64,000 nt of DNA. Origin: Fusarium oxysporum f. sp. lycopersici 4287. Lineage: Eukaryota; Ascomycota; Sordariomycetes; Hypocreales; Nectriaceae. Positions 21,501 through 33,508 of this stretch are shown here, one piece after another. The first letter of the stretch is position 1; each line of letters starts with the position of its first letter. Below the pieces are notes generated by a model. That model saw only the letters and a program-made list of their open reading frames with translations, ran no database searches and had not been told where the DNA came from. The translations under genes and the position numbers were made by a program. The stretch covers positions 2,066,978 through 2,130,977 of the forward strand of contig NC_030992.1 of assembly GCF_000149955.1 (NCBI RefSeq). Reading direction: 5' to 3'.

Positions 21501-23696
21501 ATGGCCGTCCAGACATCGCCATCGCTCACTTCGACCTCACATACCTTGACTGCCGCGCCGCCCGCAATGGCTGCTCCCGATTCTCTCACAAATAGCCACG
21601 TCTTGGCCCTTTTAGAAAGCCTAGCCGACGGCAAGCGACACGCTTTTCTTCAACCCACAGCTTCCATCCCAGCCGATTCTCTCAACCTCGTCAAACACAC
21701 TCTCGAAGGTTTTGCCTCACAAGTCGGGGATGAGCAGCAGGAGAGATTAAAGGAAAATCGCAAGCGCAAGAGAGGCGCTGCAAATAGTGAGGATGTCCTT
21801 AAAATGCGCAAGGTCTATATCGATGGGTTCGAGACCGGCCAGGTTTGGCAGCAGGCCAAGAGAATTATTGGCGGTGTCTTGAAATATTCAGAAGAGGCGC
21901 TGGCAGGGTTGGAGGAGCGCAAGGAGATTGCCGTCAATGGTGCTGATGCATCAGACTCCAAGACGCTCGAATTTGGAGAGGATGGCTTCGAAGTAGACTC
22001 CGAGGACGACGACGAGAGCGATCAGGATGGATCCGAAGACGAGGAGGAACAATTATCAGTGGGCGAAGCTCAAGAAGATGGCCAAGAGGACGACTGGGAA
22101 GATGACGAAGAGGAGATTGAAGAAGGCAGAGACGATTATCAGGAAGTTGGTGAGGAAGACGAGGGTGTGGATGGGCCGGTTGAAGAGTATGAGGAGGATC
22201 CCGACGGTCTCAACGATGGCTTCTTCTCACTCGACGATTTCAACAGACAAACACAATATTTCGAGGAGCAGGACGCAAAGGGAGATCCCTACACGGATCA
22301 AGCAAGCGACGATGAGGAGATCAACTGGGACGCGGATCCTCTGGCTCCTCCTACAACAGGTTCAAAGTCTAAGACGGCTGCTAAAGAGCCAGTCTCTGAA
22401 GATGAAGATGATGACGATGAGGAGGACGGCCCTACATTTGGCGACATGGCTCTCGATGCCCCAGAAGGCGACAGTGAGGATGAGGCCATGGATATGGATG
22501 AGCCTGTGGATGACGACGACAACGGTCTCAATGCCAACGATGTCTACTATAAGGACTTCTTTGCGCCTCCGCCTCGAAAGTCGAATGGCGGTAAGCCCAA
22601 AAAGTCTGTCAAGTTCCAGCCCGAGCAGCCAAACGATGCCGACGTTGAGAGAGCCATGGCCGATGTTCGCAGAGATCTCTTTGACGACGAGTCAGAACAG
22701 GAAGACTCGGACGATGCTCTCTCCGATGTTTCTGCTGGAGATCCCAAGTCAAGACGCTCAGCTCACGAGCGGAGACAAGCCAAGCTTGCTGAAGAGATCC
22801 GCAAGCTTGAGGCTGCATCCGTTGCCAAGCGTGAGTGGACTCTCTCTGGTGAAGCTGCTGCAGTTGACCGCCCTGTAAACTCTTTACTGGAGCAGGATCT
22901 CGATTTCGAGCATGTTGGCAAGCCCGTGCCTGTCATCACTCCTGAGGTCAGTGAAAGCATTGAGGATCTCATCAAGCGTCGTATTCTCGCTCAAGAGTTC
23001 GACGAGGTTATTCGCCGACGTCCTGATACCGAGGGTGCAGCCGCAGGTACTCGTCGTGGTCTTGTCGAACTCGATGATACCAAGGCTACAAAGGGTCTGG
23101 CCGAGATCTACGAGGAAGAGCACGTCAAGAATACAAACCCAGACACTTATGTCAGCCAATCAGACGAGAAGCTTCAGCGCGAGGAGAAGGAAGTTGAGGC
23201 TATGTGGAAGGACGTCAGCGCTCGTCTGGACGCCCTCAGCTCATGGCACTACAAGCCCAAGCCCACAGCACCCTCACTATCCGTAGTCGCGGATGTTGCC
23301 ACCGTCGCAATGGAGGATGCCCAGCCCACAACAGCCCAGGGCGTCACCGGCGAGAGCAGTCGCATGGCTCCTCAGGAAGTTTACAAGGCTGGAGCCACAG
23401 ACAACGCAGCCAACGGCGAGGTCGTCACCAAGGCCGGTCTTCCTGTCGCCCGCCAGGAGATGTCCCGCGAGGACAAGGCCCGCCGGCGCCGTCGCGAGAA
23501 AGAGCGCGTGCGCAAGGCTGGAGGTGTCGACGGCGAGAAGGTTGTCAGCAAGAGAGCCAAGATGCAGCGCGACACCATCGCCGAGCTCAAGAAGGGAGGC
23601 GTCAAGGTCATCAACCGCAAGGGAGAAATCACCGACGTGGATGGCAAGAAGGCAAAGACTGCCAAGGTTGCTTCGAGCGGCAATTTCAAGTTGTAG
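21501..23696 (+). CDS. MPP10: U3 small nucleolar ribonucleoprotein component Mpp10
   Basis: Intronless, 731 residues. Mpp10 works with Imp3 and Imp4 in the U3 snoRNP/SSU processome for 18S pre-rRNA cleavage in the nucleolus. Long Asp/Glu-rich blocks occupy about residues 150-350. The conserved core follows: NDVYYKDFFAPPPRKS, then SLLEQDLDFEHVGKPVPVI and ESIEDLIKRRILAQEFDEVI. The C-terminal third is basic (RREKERVRKAGG) and ends with a Lys-rich region, as expected for a nucleolar protein. A second Met at residue 23 (MAAPDSLTNSH) could be the real start; the upstream one is kept because it opens the frame. It is divergent from the secreted-protein gene. Confidence 0.93.
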   Translation: MAVQTSPSLTSTSHTLTAAPPAMAAPDSLTNSHVLALLESLADGKRHAFLQPTASIPADSLNLVKHTLEGFASQVGDEQQERLKENRKRKRGAANSEDVLKMRKVYIDGFETGQVWQQAKRIIGGVLKYSEEALAGLEERKEIAVNGADASDSKTLEFGEDGFEVDSEDDDESDQDGSEDEEEQLSVGEAQEDGQEDDWEDDEEEIEEGRDDYQEVGEEDEGVDGPVEEYEEDPDGLNDGFFSLDDFNRQTQYFEEQDAKGDPYTDQASDDEEINWDADPLAPPTTGSKSKTAAKEPVSEDEDDDDEEDGPTFGDMALDAPEGDSEDEAMDMDEPVDDDDNGLNANDVYYKDFFAPPPRKSNGGKPKKSVKFQPEQPNDADVERAMADVRRDLFDDESEQEDSDDALSDVSAGDPKSRRSAHERRQAKLAEEIRKLEAASVAKREWTLSGEAAAVDRPVNSLLEQDLDFEHVGKPVPVITPEVSESIEDLIKRRILAQEFDEVIRRRPDTEGAAAGTRRGLVELDDTKATKGLAEIYEEEHVKNTNPDTYVSQSDEKLQREEKEVEAMWKDVSARLDALSSWHYKPKPTAPSLSVVADVATVAMEDAQPTTAQGVTGESSRMAPQEVYKAGATDNAANGEVVTKAGLPVARQEMSREDKARRRRREKERVRKAGGVDGEKVVSKRAKMQRDTIAELKKGGVKVINRKGEITDVDGKKAKTAKVASSGNFKL

Positions 23697-24147
23697 TAGA
23701 TGGTCAAGGGGCATTATTCCTTTTTGCAGTTTGGTTCGGGGTTTCAAAAGTAACGATGGGGTGTTTGCATGGCTTGCGAGCGATTCTTAATAAGAACGCA
23801 TTATCATGTTTGTTGCATAGATTTCATATGTCCATACTGGATTCCTGTTTGAGTGACTTGGTTAATGCCTAAAAGATGAAGGTAGTGGTTCTGGTCTTCA
23901 CTCATGAGTTATGCTCACACCTTTCCTGTTAAATCCGTACATTATGCCGAGAATCCCGCGTAATTAATCGTACATCAAAGAGCTGTAGTTTTGCATTTTG
24001 CCATATACTCAGAGTAACATTTGGCTGCTTCAAAATCCCATCCTTTTCGTTCCTTTCCTTCCGTCGCAATATGACAATGCCCTGAACTCCATCCTGTGTT
24101 ATTTTTCCCGCTGAAACAATAGCCAACTAGTACCATTGACCTCGACC
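23697..24147. other. Convergent intergenic region between MPP10 and the NASP-like gene
   Basis: 450 bp, probably the two 3' UTRs. No other feature seen. Confidence 0.5.
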
Positions 24148-25890
24148 CTAAGCTTCCACCTTGGCCTTCTTGGTCTCGGTATCTTCAGCAGGGTCTTCTG
24201 CCTTTCGCTTGCCGTTAGTCTCCGCTTCAGGCACGCGTGCAGCTTCAGGTTCCTCGGCAGATTCGTCTTTGTTCTTCTTGCGGACAAGTCCACTAAGATC
24301 AGTTGCTGTCTTTTTAGCCTCATCAACACGGGCCTTGGTCTCGGCAGCAGACTCGCCAAGGGCAGCTCCAAGAATGCCACCGATGGGTCCAGCATCAGCA
24401 CCCAGAATGTCCTTGGCGTCAATGGGGTCATTGCGCAGTTCGACGAGCTAGGCAGTCAGTAAACGAGATCAAAAACGTCCCAAAAGGACCAGGAGGCACA
24501 AAGACTCACTCGCTGCTCCATGTCCCCAATGACTTCCTTCATCTCCTGGATGGATTTGCGCGCTAGCTCGTTATCCTCGGGGGAGGCCATAGTGGCCAGC
24601 TCAACTTCCTTATTCTGAAGCTTGAGCTTTGAGCTCTTGATGGCGAGCTCCATTTCCTTGACGGCTTCATCTCGCAGACCTTGGTCCATCTCCTCTCGCT
24701 TGGAATTTGCGCCATCGTCACCGGCAGTTGTCACAGAAGCAAATTCCAGCGCCAGCGAAAGCTTGAAGTGGGCTTCAGCGATGATCTCCGACTCCTCAGG
24801 GTACAGCTCCAGCTTATATTTGAGCGAGGTTCTGCCGTCTTCAATGGCATTGGGGTATCTGTATGAATGTTGTGGTTAGGACAAAGCTGAAAAACCGTAG
24901 GGGCTTGCGCGTACCGTTCATTCTCGAGAGAAATCTCAGCGAGGGCATCGTGAGTGTCTGCAAGACGCTCCTTCACGTGCCGGACGGTAGGCGAATCGCC
25001 CTCTGCAGCCTCCTTGCCTTTGCCGCTGGTTTCGGATTCCTCCTGTTCGAGAAGCTCGAGTTTCTTCATGAAGCAGACTCGGGCAAGGTCGAGGATCTCA
25101 AAAGCAGTGGCCAGGTCATCATCTTCTTCCCCTTCTTCATCTTCGCCCTCGGCCTGGTACAAGTCAGTATCTGCTACTAAAATTATGGTTCAGGGAAGCT
25201 CCATACCTCTTCCTCGTCCGACTCATCAAAGTTCTCGTCACCAGTAAACTGGAACAGGGGCTTCTTATCTCCCTTCATGTCCTCGGTCTTCTTCTCTCCC
25301 TCTTTCTGCTCGGCAACAATCCCGACACCTTCTTGCGTCACCTTCTGTGCCTCAGTCTGCGCAGGCTTCTTGGACTTGCTCTCTGCGCTCTTCTTCTTCT
25401 CGGAAGCAGCAGGACCTCCTAGGACATCACTCTTGCTTTGGCCAACTCTGAACAAGCTGCGACCATAGTGGAAAAGGATCTCGGCATTATCAGGTGACGT
25501 CTCGCCGTTGACTTCGGCTTGAAGAACACTGGCACGTGAGAAGACCTCGGCGGCCTCCTCGTAGTTCTTGTGGGCATACAGGGCAGATCCCTTTGCTGAC
25601 AAGTCGGCAATGGTAACCTTCTTAGAGTTGGGATCTTGATCGTTCGCGATGAGGTAGTCGGTGTTGGGGGTGCCAACGCTGGGGGTGCCGATGAGGGGGG
25701 TGATGGTAGTGGACTCTGCTTGGTCGGCAGCTTTCTGGGCATCAGAGGGACCGAGAGTATCAACGGATGGGGTCGCAGTCTCTTCGGCTGGCCTCTCCTC
25801 AGTCGGTTTCTCAGAGGAAACTTGGGGCTCTTCGATGGCCTTGGCCGTCTCGTCCACGACAGGCGCAGTCTGCTCTGTAGCTTCAGACAT
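24148..25890 (-). CDS. NASP/Sim3/Hif1-type histone H3-H4 chaperone (SHNi-TPR)
   Basis: Four exons, 25890-25207, 25153-24915, 24858-24510 and 24447-24148, with GT/AG introns of 53, 56 and 62 nt and 523 residues. The first about 75 residues are a disordered Glu/Pro/Thr tail. The TPR part starts at KGSALYAHKNYEEAAEVFSRA and holds FHYGRSLFRVG. It is interrupted by a long charged insert that ends in an acidic run (DESDEEEAEGEDEEGEEDDD), the histone-binding acidic loop of this family. It resumes with LATAFEILDLARVCF, then HDALAEISLENERYPNAI and LYPEESEIIAEAHFKLSLAL. The C-terminus is Lys-rich with a putative nuclear signal (NGKRKAEDPAEDTETKKAKV). NASP proteins bring newly made H3-H4 to the nucleus and, in fission yeast, Cnp1 to centromeres. 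Confidence 0.9.
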
Positions 25891-26220
25891 TGCGGATCAG
25901 GTCTGAATGCGTGTCAAATGAGAAGATAAAGTCAATTGGGTTAAGGAAAGAATAGCGAAGGCAACTTCGAAACTTGACAGATGGCTAATGAAATTTGTGG
26001 TTGTTGGGAGATGAAATGATTGAAAGTTGGTATCTCAGGTGGAGGTTTGCGACAGTCCAAAAAAGAGACGACCCAGCAACGGTAAAGGCGACCAGGTGAT
26101 GGGCGCAATGGATTATGGAAGGTATGACGCGCCATCGTGCTGAGGGATGGGTTTTGGCGCGTTTGATTGGCTGACTATGGCGTTGGTGGGGGCCTGGGAA
26201 ACTTGGAGCTCCTGTTGTTA

Positions 26221-26245
26221 TGAGCTGAGCTGAGCTGAGCTGAGC
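26221..26245 (+). repeat. Tandem TGAGC x5
   Basis: Five perfect 5-bp units. Because AGCT is embedded, the run also forms overlapping short palindromes. Confidence 0.9.
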
Positions 26246-26603
26246 TCTATCGAAATTCCATCAACTGTTCTTAGTGAGAGATTATTAATGGATGGATAGG
26301 ATACTCAATTCTATGCTCAAACATGAGTGACTGAAGGCCTATGCCCCATCATTTGTTCCTTTGGACTTTGGGGCTCAGACATACAAAGGCTAAGCCTTGG
26401 GAGAACTTCAAGCCTTGAGGCTATCACATGTTTGCCCTTCGCCTAGCATGAGTGCTCCTGTGATAGATCCTACCCTGCAGATAATCATATGAAATGCATT
26501 GACGTAGGTACTAGTTATATTCACGGACAATCGCTTGCTAATGTGACTATGCTAATGGACTGTGATGATGTATAGCCTGTGCGTTTTCTATGAAGTCGAC
26601 TGA

Positions 26604-27107
26604 ATGTTTACATATCTGGCGCTGTCTCTGATGGTTCTTTATGTGACATGGACGTTCAAATCATCAACACACAAACCCAAAACCACATTGATGAGCTGTG
26701 TGTATGGCGACCAGCAGTGCCCAAACCGGCAAGGGACTCCCCGAATTATCCGCCATAAGAATTTCCATGACATCCACGGGGCTATCAATAAAACATTCAG
26801 CCGCTGCGATGCAATCCATCCTTCCAGAATTTACGACCAGCATTTTGTTATAGCAGAACATCATTTCATGAGACTGGTCCTACCCATGTTGTTTGGCTCA
26901 ACAAATCCCCAAATAATTTACCCGTCTTACTCCGCCATTTTACAGTTGGTCAGCTCTGAGAACTCAACCCCGCGTAAAAACGAGAGTTCACTAATCGACC
27001 CGACTTGGCACGCGTTGCATCGTGGTATCTTGGCGCGAGCTGAACGCCAGGTCATGTGCCTTAGTCTCAGCCAAGGGGGTAACTATTGGCTCCAAGACAA
27101 GCCATGA
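26604..27107 (+). CDS. Unrecognised 167-codon ORF, doubtful
   Basis: An open frame that starts with a hydrophobic stretch (MFTYLALSLMVLYVTW) resembling a signal anchor. After that I see no domain, no repeat and no cysteine pattern. Codon use does not look clearly coding. It is listed only for its length and hydrophobic start. Confidence 0.15.
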   Translation: MFTYLALSLMVLYVTWTFKSSTHKPKTTLMSCVYGDQQCPNRQGTPRIIRHKNFHDIHGAINKTFSRCDAIHPSRIYDQHFVIAEHHFMRLVLPMLFGSTNPQIIYPSYSAILQLVSSENSTPRKNESSLIDPTWHALHRGILARAERQVMCLSLSQGGNYWLQDKP

Positions 27108-27308
27108 TCAGGCAACAACAGCCTCTGACGGAATTTCGTTAATTGATCGAAATAGCTGGGAACAAAGTAAGAAAATTGTCAAGAATGGAGGTAGCCAGGA
27201 GCCCGAGGTATATATTTGAGTGCTGCGGCAATTGCTCCTTGAAAAGAAGACCATTCAACTTATACCAGAGCCATATATCAATCGCAATTCAAAAAACAGT
27301 CACCCACA

Positions 27309-27859
27309 ATGTGTGAAGAAAACCTCGCCCAGGTAGTATCGACGTGACCATACAACATGCCAAGCTAACCTCAATCAAGGAAGCACTCGGCCAAATTTGC
27401 TGGCTCGAGGTTCCAGTGCGTGATGTTCCTCGGGCCAAAGCCTTCTACATGGAACTCTTTGGCTGGGAGTTTGTACCAGAGCCTCAGAAGGCCGTCGGCG
27501 ACTGCGTCAAGAGTATGCACTTCTTCAACAAGGGTAAGACCCTCCACGGGGCATTTCTGGAACATGACGAGGAATATCATGTCATCAACAACAATCCCGA
27601 CAAACCAGGTGCTCTGCCCGTCCTGCCAACTCTATGCGTACTGGATTGCGAAGAGACCCTGGCCAAGGCAAATGCGATTGGTGGTAAGACTGCCGTGTAA
27701 GTGCGCCCGCTCCATCACGAGGTGGAAAGCTTGAAGCGAGTTGAGCATCCATATTAACCGTCGCCAAGTCCAAAGACGGCCATTGGAGGAGGGATGGGGT
27801 ATTTTGCTCGGGTGATTGATACCGAAGGTAACATGATCGGTCTCTGGTCTCAGAAATGA
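27309..27859 (+). CDS. Glyoxalase/bleomycin-resistance (VOC) fold protein
   Basis: Three exons, 27309-27332, 27380-27696 and 27769-27859, with introns of 47 and 72 nt and 143 residues starting MCEENLAQ. The first exon codes for only eight residues. The protein is a single VOC module pair: ICWLEVPVRDVPRAKAFYME with LFGWEFVPEP at the start, SMHFFNKGKTLHGAFLE in the middle and GYFARVIDTEGNMIGLWSQ at the end. The final E-G-N-x-x-G-L-W is the usual second metal/substrate strand. VOC proteins use a metal on paired beta-alpha-beta-beta-beta units for glyoxalase, dioxygenase or drug-binding functions. The substrate here cannot be told from sequence. No partner gene adjoins it. Confidence 0.85.
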
Positions 27860-30800
27860 CAAGTGAGCGTGGGAAGATAAGGTTGACATTTGTCACTCAG
27901 TACCTACCTAGGTAGCTTATCTCAGCCAAGATATGATGCCATACTACTCAAGCTGCTTCTGATAATGTATGTAATTCTCAAAATTTACCCCAAATCCATG
28001 ATCGCGATTCAGAATATTATCCAAAATATCCGAACGGTGGAAAATATTAGAGAAAAACGTAAACTCGCCCGGCAAAACTTGTGCTGACCAACCCGCTGTT
28101 AGACAAAGCTTGACGCCAAGCAGAGCCAAGTCTTGTTTGTCACTGCTATATGAATTATTGGACGGAACCAACTGACATGAGCTCGCATGAGTCGTATCAG
28201 ACGCCAATTAACAAGCTTGGTCGTGAAAAAATTGACATGCAGAGAACTTAAGAAGCGAGCTCTGGAGCCTGTGGTGATTCCTCGCCAAGATGTGTAGAAT
28301 TTGGCCCTGTCTCATTCGTGGACTAACTGGCTCGATAAGCCGTTTGTAAGGGACCATGCTTCAGCCTGGGCCGATTATATGGGGTTGGAGACGTCAGGAA
28401 TTTGACGAAACACGACGGGGGTAAGGATTTCACGTCAAGTAATGTATCTGTAACAGACGCGCCCCCGGAAACTTAGAGTTCCGATACTGAGATCGTTATA
28501 GCTGGAGAAGAAAGTCTTATGTATCAGAGTCTGAGTATCGAACCAATGTTTTGTCACAGAACAGCCGAGAAACATATACGATACGACGCTGAAATACCGT
28601 TCAACGGCATATCAAGATTGACTTTTTAAAGGCGACCTAGTGGCTGTTGGCGATATGTACTATAGACGGAAAACCGCTTCTGCGCATATCCGGCACATTG
28701 ACCAGATTGGGAAGAATCTATCTACTTGGAGCATGTCCAAGCGACATTTGGGAAATACGACCGCAGAATGAACTACAGACAGCCAACTCCCGTGACGACG
28801 ACGTAGTATTAAGTCCTGCGGAGATTGCTTATGAGAAGAATACGTAACGTCCTTCGAGCCTCTGTAACTTTTCCGTTCGTGTTCCGTCCCGTGAAGCTTT
28901 GCCGCGACTTAGACGAGAGACATGGGATCTCCACTGAACAAGATAGCCGTTACCCACTGAAGACTAACGCAGCGTAGCACCGGAGAGAACGGCGAGACGA
29001 TATCCGTCCATCTGATGCGTACTTGTCCAATGATTACCACCGAAACATATTCTGTAGCGAAACGAAGATCCCGTGTAGTAAGATAATATCACGCCAGTGT
29101 TAAGAAACAAAGTGGGCGGTGCTGGGATTGGATATTAGATTAATGCTCGTCCTGAGGCCATACATATGTAGCGACAATATGTAGGCATGGGCATAACTAG
29201 TCATAGGCCCCTGAGATAATAAACGTTGCGCCGAGTGCAACCTGTCCATTTGGCTTTGGTCGATGGATGGCATTATCATGCTGATGGTATCGCATGGGGC
29301 TTTGAAACATAGAACAAGAGCCAGGGCAAGGAGTGAAGTGGGAGCCATTCGAAACAAACGCGGACCGACACCTTAACCAGAGGAATATGCGGAGACTTGC
29401 CACATCTAATTGGAGGATAATTCCAGTCCAGAAAACTCCATCAATCAGAGGCTATGGAGAATTATAAGTCCAAAAGCTTCGACCCTCGGGGACAGGTCCC
29501 CACCCCCATTGAACTACATCTCTTTGTGGCGCTTTTTCTTATTCCTTTGAGGAATTTTGCTGTAAAGTATCAAAGTATCGTCAGAAAAGACGAGATGCCG
29601 TTCATGGACCTGGAACCCCCAAATAATCCGTCCACTGCAAATGCATTTTCTCTCTCTAGTGTTGGTCCCCGTGGGCCAAGGGTCGGCCGCTAGTGAGGTC
29701 AGAATTCCATGGCATATCATGCTGCTATATTGCATGGCACCAGGAAGATTGCGAGTGACGATCTGGTAAGGGAAGAGTTTCTAGTTATGGTTTGATCGGG
29801 AAATAGATGTGTTGACCGAAACAGCTAATTACGTTGGGTCAACCCCAAATCCAACCCCCACGACGGATATATTGGAACCATAGTTGATCATCCTGGCATT
29901 AGTTACGATGAGCATACGGATAATATCATAACATATAGCATTATTATGAGAAACAATCTCAGAGTGTCCTCTCCATACCATCCATCCATAGCGATATCGC
30001 AGATGACATGACTACCTGTAGTACCTACCCAATAGATAAGATATATGCATTATGCAGCCTCAGATAGACTTTCTACTCCATGTCCCAACACAACGGTTGA
30101 CAAGCTCAAGACGGGCGTCTCCTCGGTCGCCTGGTGGTGGAAAATATCGCCTCGCCCACGCCGCTTGACTTGATTGTCTCCCTTCCACCAACGATAACGG
30201 TCTAATCCTGGTTCATAACCAGTCTTCGGCACCGACGCCTTTCTTCAGTATCCATTGCTCATCTCCATCCCGTCTTCTCTGTCTCCATCTTCCCAAGCCT
30301 CCTTCGCTTCGTCTCCAGTTCTCTGAAGGTATCCACTGAGGACAATCCACTGCCCTTGTCCGTCAGCTCCATCAGGTATCGTCAGGGATCCAATCCCGCC
30401 TATGTACGTCCCTTGTTTCGCTTCGACCATCTGAGTCGGCTCAAACACCATCCCATCGGTCAAATATTCATCGCTTGGCACTTGTTAGCGACTTTGCATA
30501 CATACTCTGGGTCTTGGCCTGGTCTTAGTCTTTGCATCACTTCCCTCATCAACCTCCATCCGTCCCATCATGCTATTACTGCCTTGCCTGCACTGCGCCT
30601 TATAGCCCCAGGACATATAATTCTTGCTCTGATTAGTCGCCTTCATTCATAGGTGAGCGAGTACCCCCCCCCAGAAAACTCAAAACAGTCCTACCATCCT
30701 TTCTACCTTCCTCTTTCTCTTCTCTCATCAAACCTCAAACTTTACCCCATACTCGGGAAATCATCCCCACAACAAAGGGTCCGCACTCACTTCTTTACCC

Positions 30801-31228
30801 TCTACAACTACCATTGTCGACCATCATAGAGATCCAACTTGTTGCGACTCAATTCTAATAATCCATATAGAATTCCCTGCTACTTTCTCTGAACAGACCT
30901 GGAATTGGAGCTACAACGGCAACTCAAAGCACGAACCGCCGCCATTCTACCATTTAATACCAAAATCCTCATCGCGACAACGTCGAACGTTGCGCCGTAT
31001 ACGAGAAACCCACCGAGAATCGATAACGAACTTGACCAAGTCCCGAAAATCAATCATCGAGCCTCCTATCAAGAGAAACATCTTCCAGCGCATTCAAGGC
31101 GCCTGCTTGGGACGGCAGTGCATTCGGTGTAGACAAGGACACTGCGAATAGCTTCAGGGCAAAGCTGTAATAACGACGGAGCTCGAGGTGGAACGTTTCT
31201 GCCGCACCGAAAAAAGAAACCATACAAA
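27860..31228. other. Gene-poor region upstream of the QutR-like gene
   Basis: 3.4 kb. The motif TACCTACCTAGGTA recurs at 27901-27914. The frames present are short and show no recognisable domain. The last about 600 bp are C/T-rich and probably form promoter and leader. I see no RNA gene. Confidence 0.45.
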
Positions 31229-33508
31229 ATGGCCGCCGTTCAATCGATATTAGCGGAAACCCTTCCCGGACCGACGCCCTCAATTGCCTTGAATGGCGCC
31301 ACCGAACCAACCACTATGCACATCGACCGGCCGAGTTCGAGTCCAGTAATGGTCAACGAGAGCACGTTCGGAAGCACACCAGCAAAGGGAGACTCTAGAA
31401 TCGTCGTCATTGTGTATGGACCAGGCCAAGAACACATCGTCTCGGTCTTCGCAGAGGTGCTGGGTACGCCATGCAGAACACGGAATGGGTTCGAGGAGGT
31501 TTCGTCTGAGGATTCTGGTTTCGTTGTAGGAGTCGCAGCAAACGAAGCGAAAGGAGACGTTGCTGCGCGCAATCGTAATCTCGTTGTTGCAATAAATACT
31601 CACTGTGTGAATCTAGGGATGCCTCCCGACACCCAACTTTCCACCCATTGCGACTACGAATTCCTCTATACCGAATCCCCGTTCTTCCGTCGCGACCTGG
31701 CTAGATTTATCTCATTTACTTTGGGTCAGATCAACTACCACGAAGCTCTCATGGCAAAGCCAAGAACCTATTTCATCTCCACCACCTTCCCGGATGTCCA
31801 CGCCGCTCTGCCTAATATCGATATCCTAACTGTTGGCGCTGATGCGGTTGAGATCAGAGTTGATTTACTTAGAGAACCCCTTGGCGATGGTAGCTATTCG
31901 GAAGTTCCCAGTCTCAGCTATGTTGGAGAACAGGTCATGCTCCTCCGCCAGCGGACAGAGCTTCCCATTATCTTCACGACACGGTGTGTAAGAGAGAATG
32001 GAAGGTTCCCCATGGACAAACCCGAACTGTACTACGAATACCTCTACCGCGCGATTCAATGGGGTGTAGAATACATCGACGTAGAACTTTGGCTTCCAGA
32101 AGAGATCCGCAAGAAGCTCCATGAGCAGCGGGGAAACTCGCGCATCATGTCGGCGTTCCACGACTTTTCAGGCAATTTCAGATGGCCGTCGGCGTATGCT
32201 CAGGAGGTATTCCAAAGATCTATACCCTACGCGGATATCATCAAAATGATTGCTATAATCAACGAACACAACGAGAACTTTGAGCTAGAGTATTTCCGTT
32301 CCAAGATGCGTGCCGAGTACCCCAATGCGCCACCATTCTCCGCCGTCAACATGGGCGAAGTCGGCCAGTTCTCAAGGACTCTGAACCCTGTCTTCACACC
32401 TATTACCCACCCACTTCTTCCTCTCATCGCTGCTCCCGGGCAATTGAGCGCTGCCGAGATCAATGCTGCTTTATCACTTCTGGGTCAGCTTCCAAGAAAG
32501 CGCATCTATGGCATCAACAGCTCGTCGTCTCGAAACGCCACGCCGCAGGCTCCCTTCTATGAAAAGTGTATAAACGAACTGGGTCTTCCGCATCAATTTG
32601 CAGTTGTGGAGAGACATCCAAACAACCCAAGGAGTTTAGAGACATGGTGCAATCAGAAACATTTCGGAGGCGCCTATCTCAACCCGGGTCTACCACATAA
32701 TGCATTGACAAAGATTAGCCCATTCTTTGCTGGGTTGAACGGTGGCAATGGGCCAATCTTAACGGAGGCGGCTCGCGTTATTGGAGTTGTAGACACCATC
32801 GTGGTCCAGTCAGGTACCTCGTCCAGATCGTCATCTCCGGGCTCAATGCCATCAAGTCCACGACAACGGCAGAGTGACTCGGTTGATCTCGGCAGTCAGT
32901 CTGGTCTAGGCTCGTCGACCTCCCTTGTATTCGACAATGCTGGATGGAAGGGTATTCTCAGCACGCTTACAAGAGACCTGGCGCCATCTGCGTACTTCGG
33001 CCGCTCGGCTGTTGTCATGGCATCTTCTTCAGATGATGCAGCTCCTGTCTTCTTTGCCATGAGAGCTCTCAAGATCTCCAAGATCTATACTGTTGGCTTC
33101 CGTACACCTAGCAATCTTGCTCGAAATGCGCCTCCCATCGAACCGTTTATCAGCCTCGAAAGTCTGCAACGTGCCCGCTCGGTAGAAGACGACAGTGCGC
33201 CTTTTGTCATCGTGTCAGCTCTTGGTTCGGAAAAGAGTCATCTGGTTGGTATGTTGTTACGAGCCTTTGGAGGAGTCGGACCCAAGGGAACAACCAACAC
33301 GAAGAAGGTGTTTCTTGACCTGGCAGACGGAGCTGTCAGGAAGAGTTCTGACCCAGGGCTCATCGCTGAGAGGAACGGATTTGCTGCCTATGGAGCGGAC
33401 GATGTCGCAGCATTTACAACGGTCGAAAGCCTGAGGTTACTCGTGGGACAAAATGTGCCCTATAGCTTCGTTAGACTGGCAAGCGGAAGTCATCGCTACG
33501 GCGTTTGA
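31229..33508 (+). CDS. AROM-derived protein resembling the quinate repressor QutR/QA-1S
   Basis: Intronless, 759 residues, start in good context (CAAAATGGCC). It follows the order of the C-terminal half of the AROM protein: a degenerate kinase-like region (about 55-170, YGPGQEH in place of a proper P-loop), a type I dehydroquinase domain (about 178-370) and a shikimate-dehydrogenase-like domain (about 380-759) split by a Ser-rich insert at 527-565. The dehydroquinase catalytic residues look present: E208 in VEIRVDLL, H311 in SAFHDFSG and K339 in DIIKMIA. The dehydrogenase active-site Lys/Asp pattern and its usual NVTIPFK motif are absent. Known relatives of this make-up are fungal repressors that sense quinate-pathway compounds and block the activator. 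A divergent bifunctional enzyme is the alternative. No quinate cluster genes are nearby. Confidence 0.75.
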   Translation: MAAVQSILAETLPGPTPSIALNGATEPTTMHIDRPSSSPVMVNESTFGSTPAKGDSRIVVIVYGPGQEHIVSVFAEVLGTPCRTRNGFEEVSSEDSGFVVGVAANEAKGDVAARNRNLVVAINTHCVNLGMPPDTQLSTHCDYEFLYTESPFFRRDLARFISFTLGQINYHEALMAKPRTYFISTTFPDVHAALPNIDILTVGADAVEIRVDLLREPLGDGSYSEVPSLSYVGEQVMLLRQRTELPIIFTTRCVRENGRFPMDKPELYYEYLYRAIQWGVEYIDVELWLPEEIRKKLHEQRGNSRIMSAFHDFSGNFRWPSAYAQEVFQRSIPYADIIKMIAIINEHNENFELEYFRSKMRAEYPNAPPFSAVNMGEVGQFSRTLNPVFTPITHPLLPLIAAPGQLSAAEINAALSLLGQLPRKRIYGINSSSSRNATPQAPFYEKCINELGLPHQFAVVERHPNNPRSLETWCNQKHFGGAYLNPGLPHNALTKISPFFAGLNGGNGPILTEAARVIGVVDTIVVQSGTSSRSSSPGSMPSSPRQRQSDSVDLGSQSGLGSSTSLVFDNAGWKGILSTLTRDLAPSAYFGRSAVVMASSSDDAAPVFFAMRALKISKIYTVGFRTPSNLARNAPPIEPFISLESLQRARSVEDDSAPFVIVSALGSEKSHLVGMLLRAFGGVGPKGTTNTKKVFLDLADGAVRKSSDPGLIAERNGFAAYGADDVAAFTTVESLRLLVGQNVPYSFVRLASGSHRYGV

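Larger units (their letters stand above)
25891..27308. other. Intergenic region between the NASP-like and VOC genes
   Basis: 1.4 kb divergent region. It holds a five-copy TGAGC tandem at 26221-26245 and a long but unrecognised frame at 26604-27107. The last 150 bp must be the VOC gene promoter and leader. Confidence 0.45.

Noticed and set aside
22027..22878. 283-codon frame within MPP10
   Set aside because: Overlaps MPP10 in another frame; its Met/Arg/Lys/Ser bias is an artefact of the acidic GAX codons.
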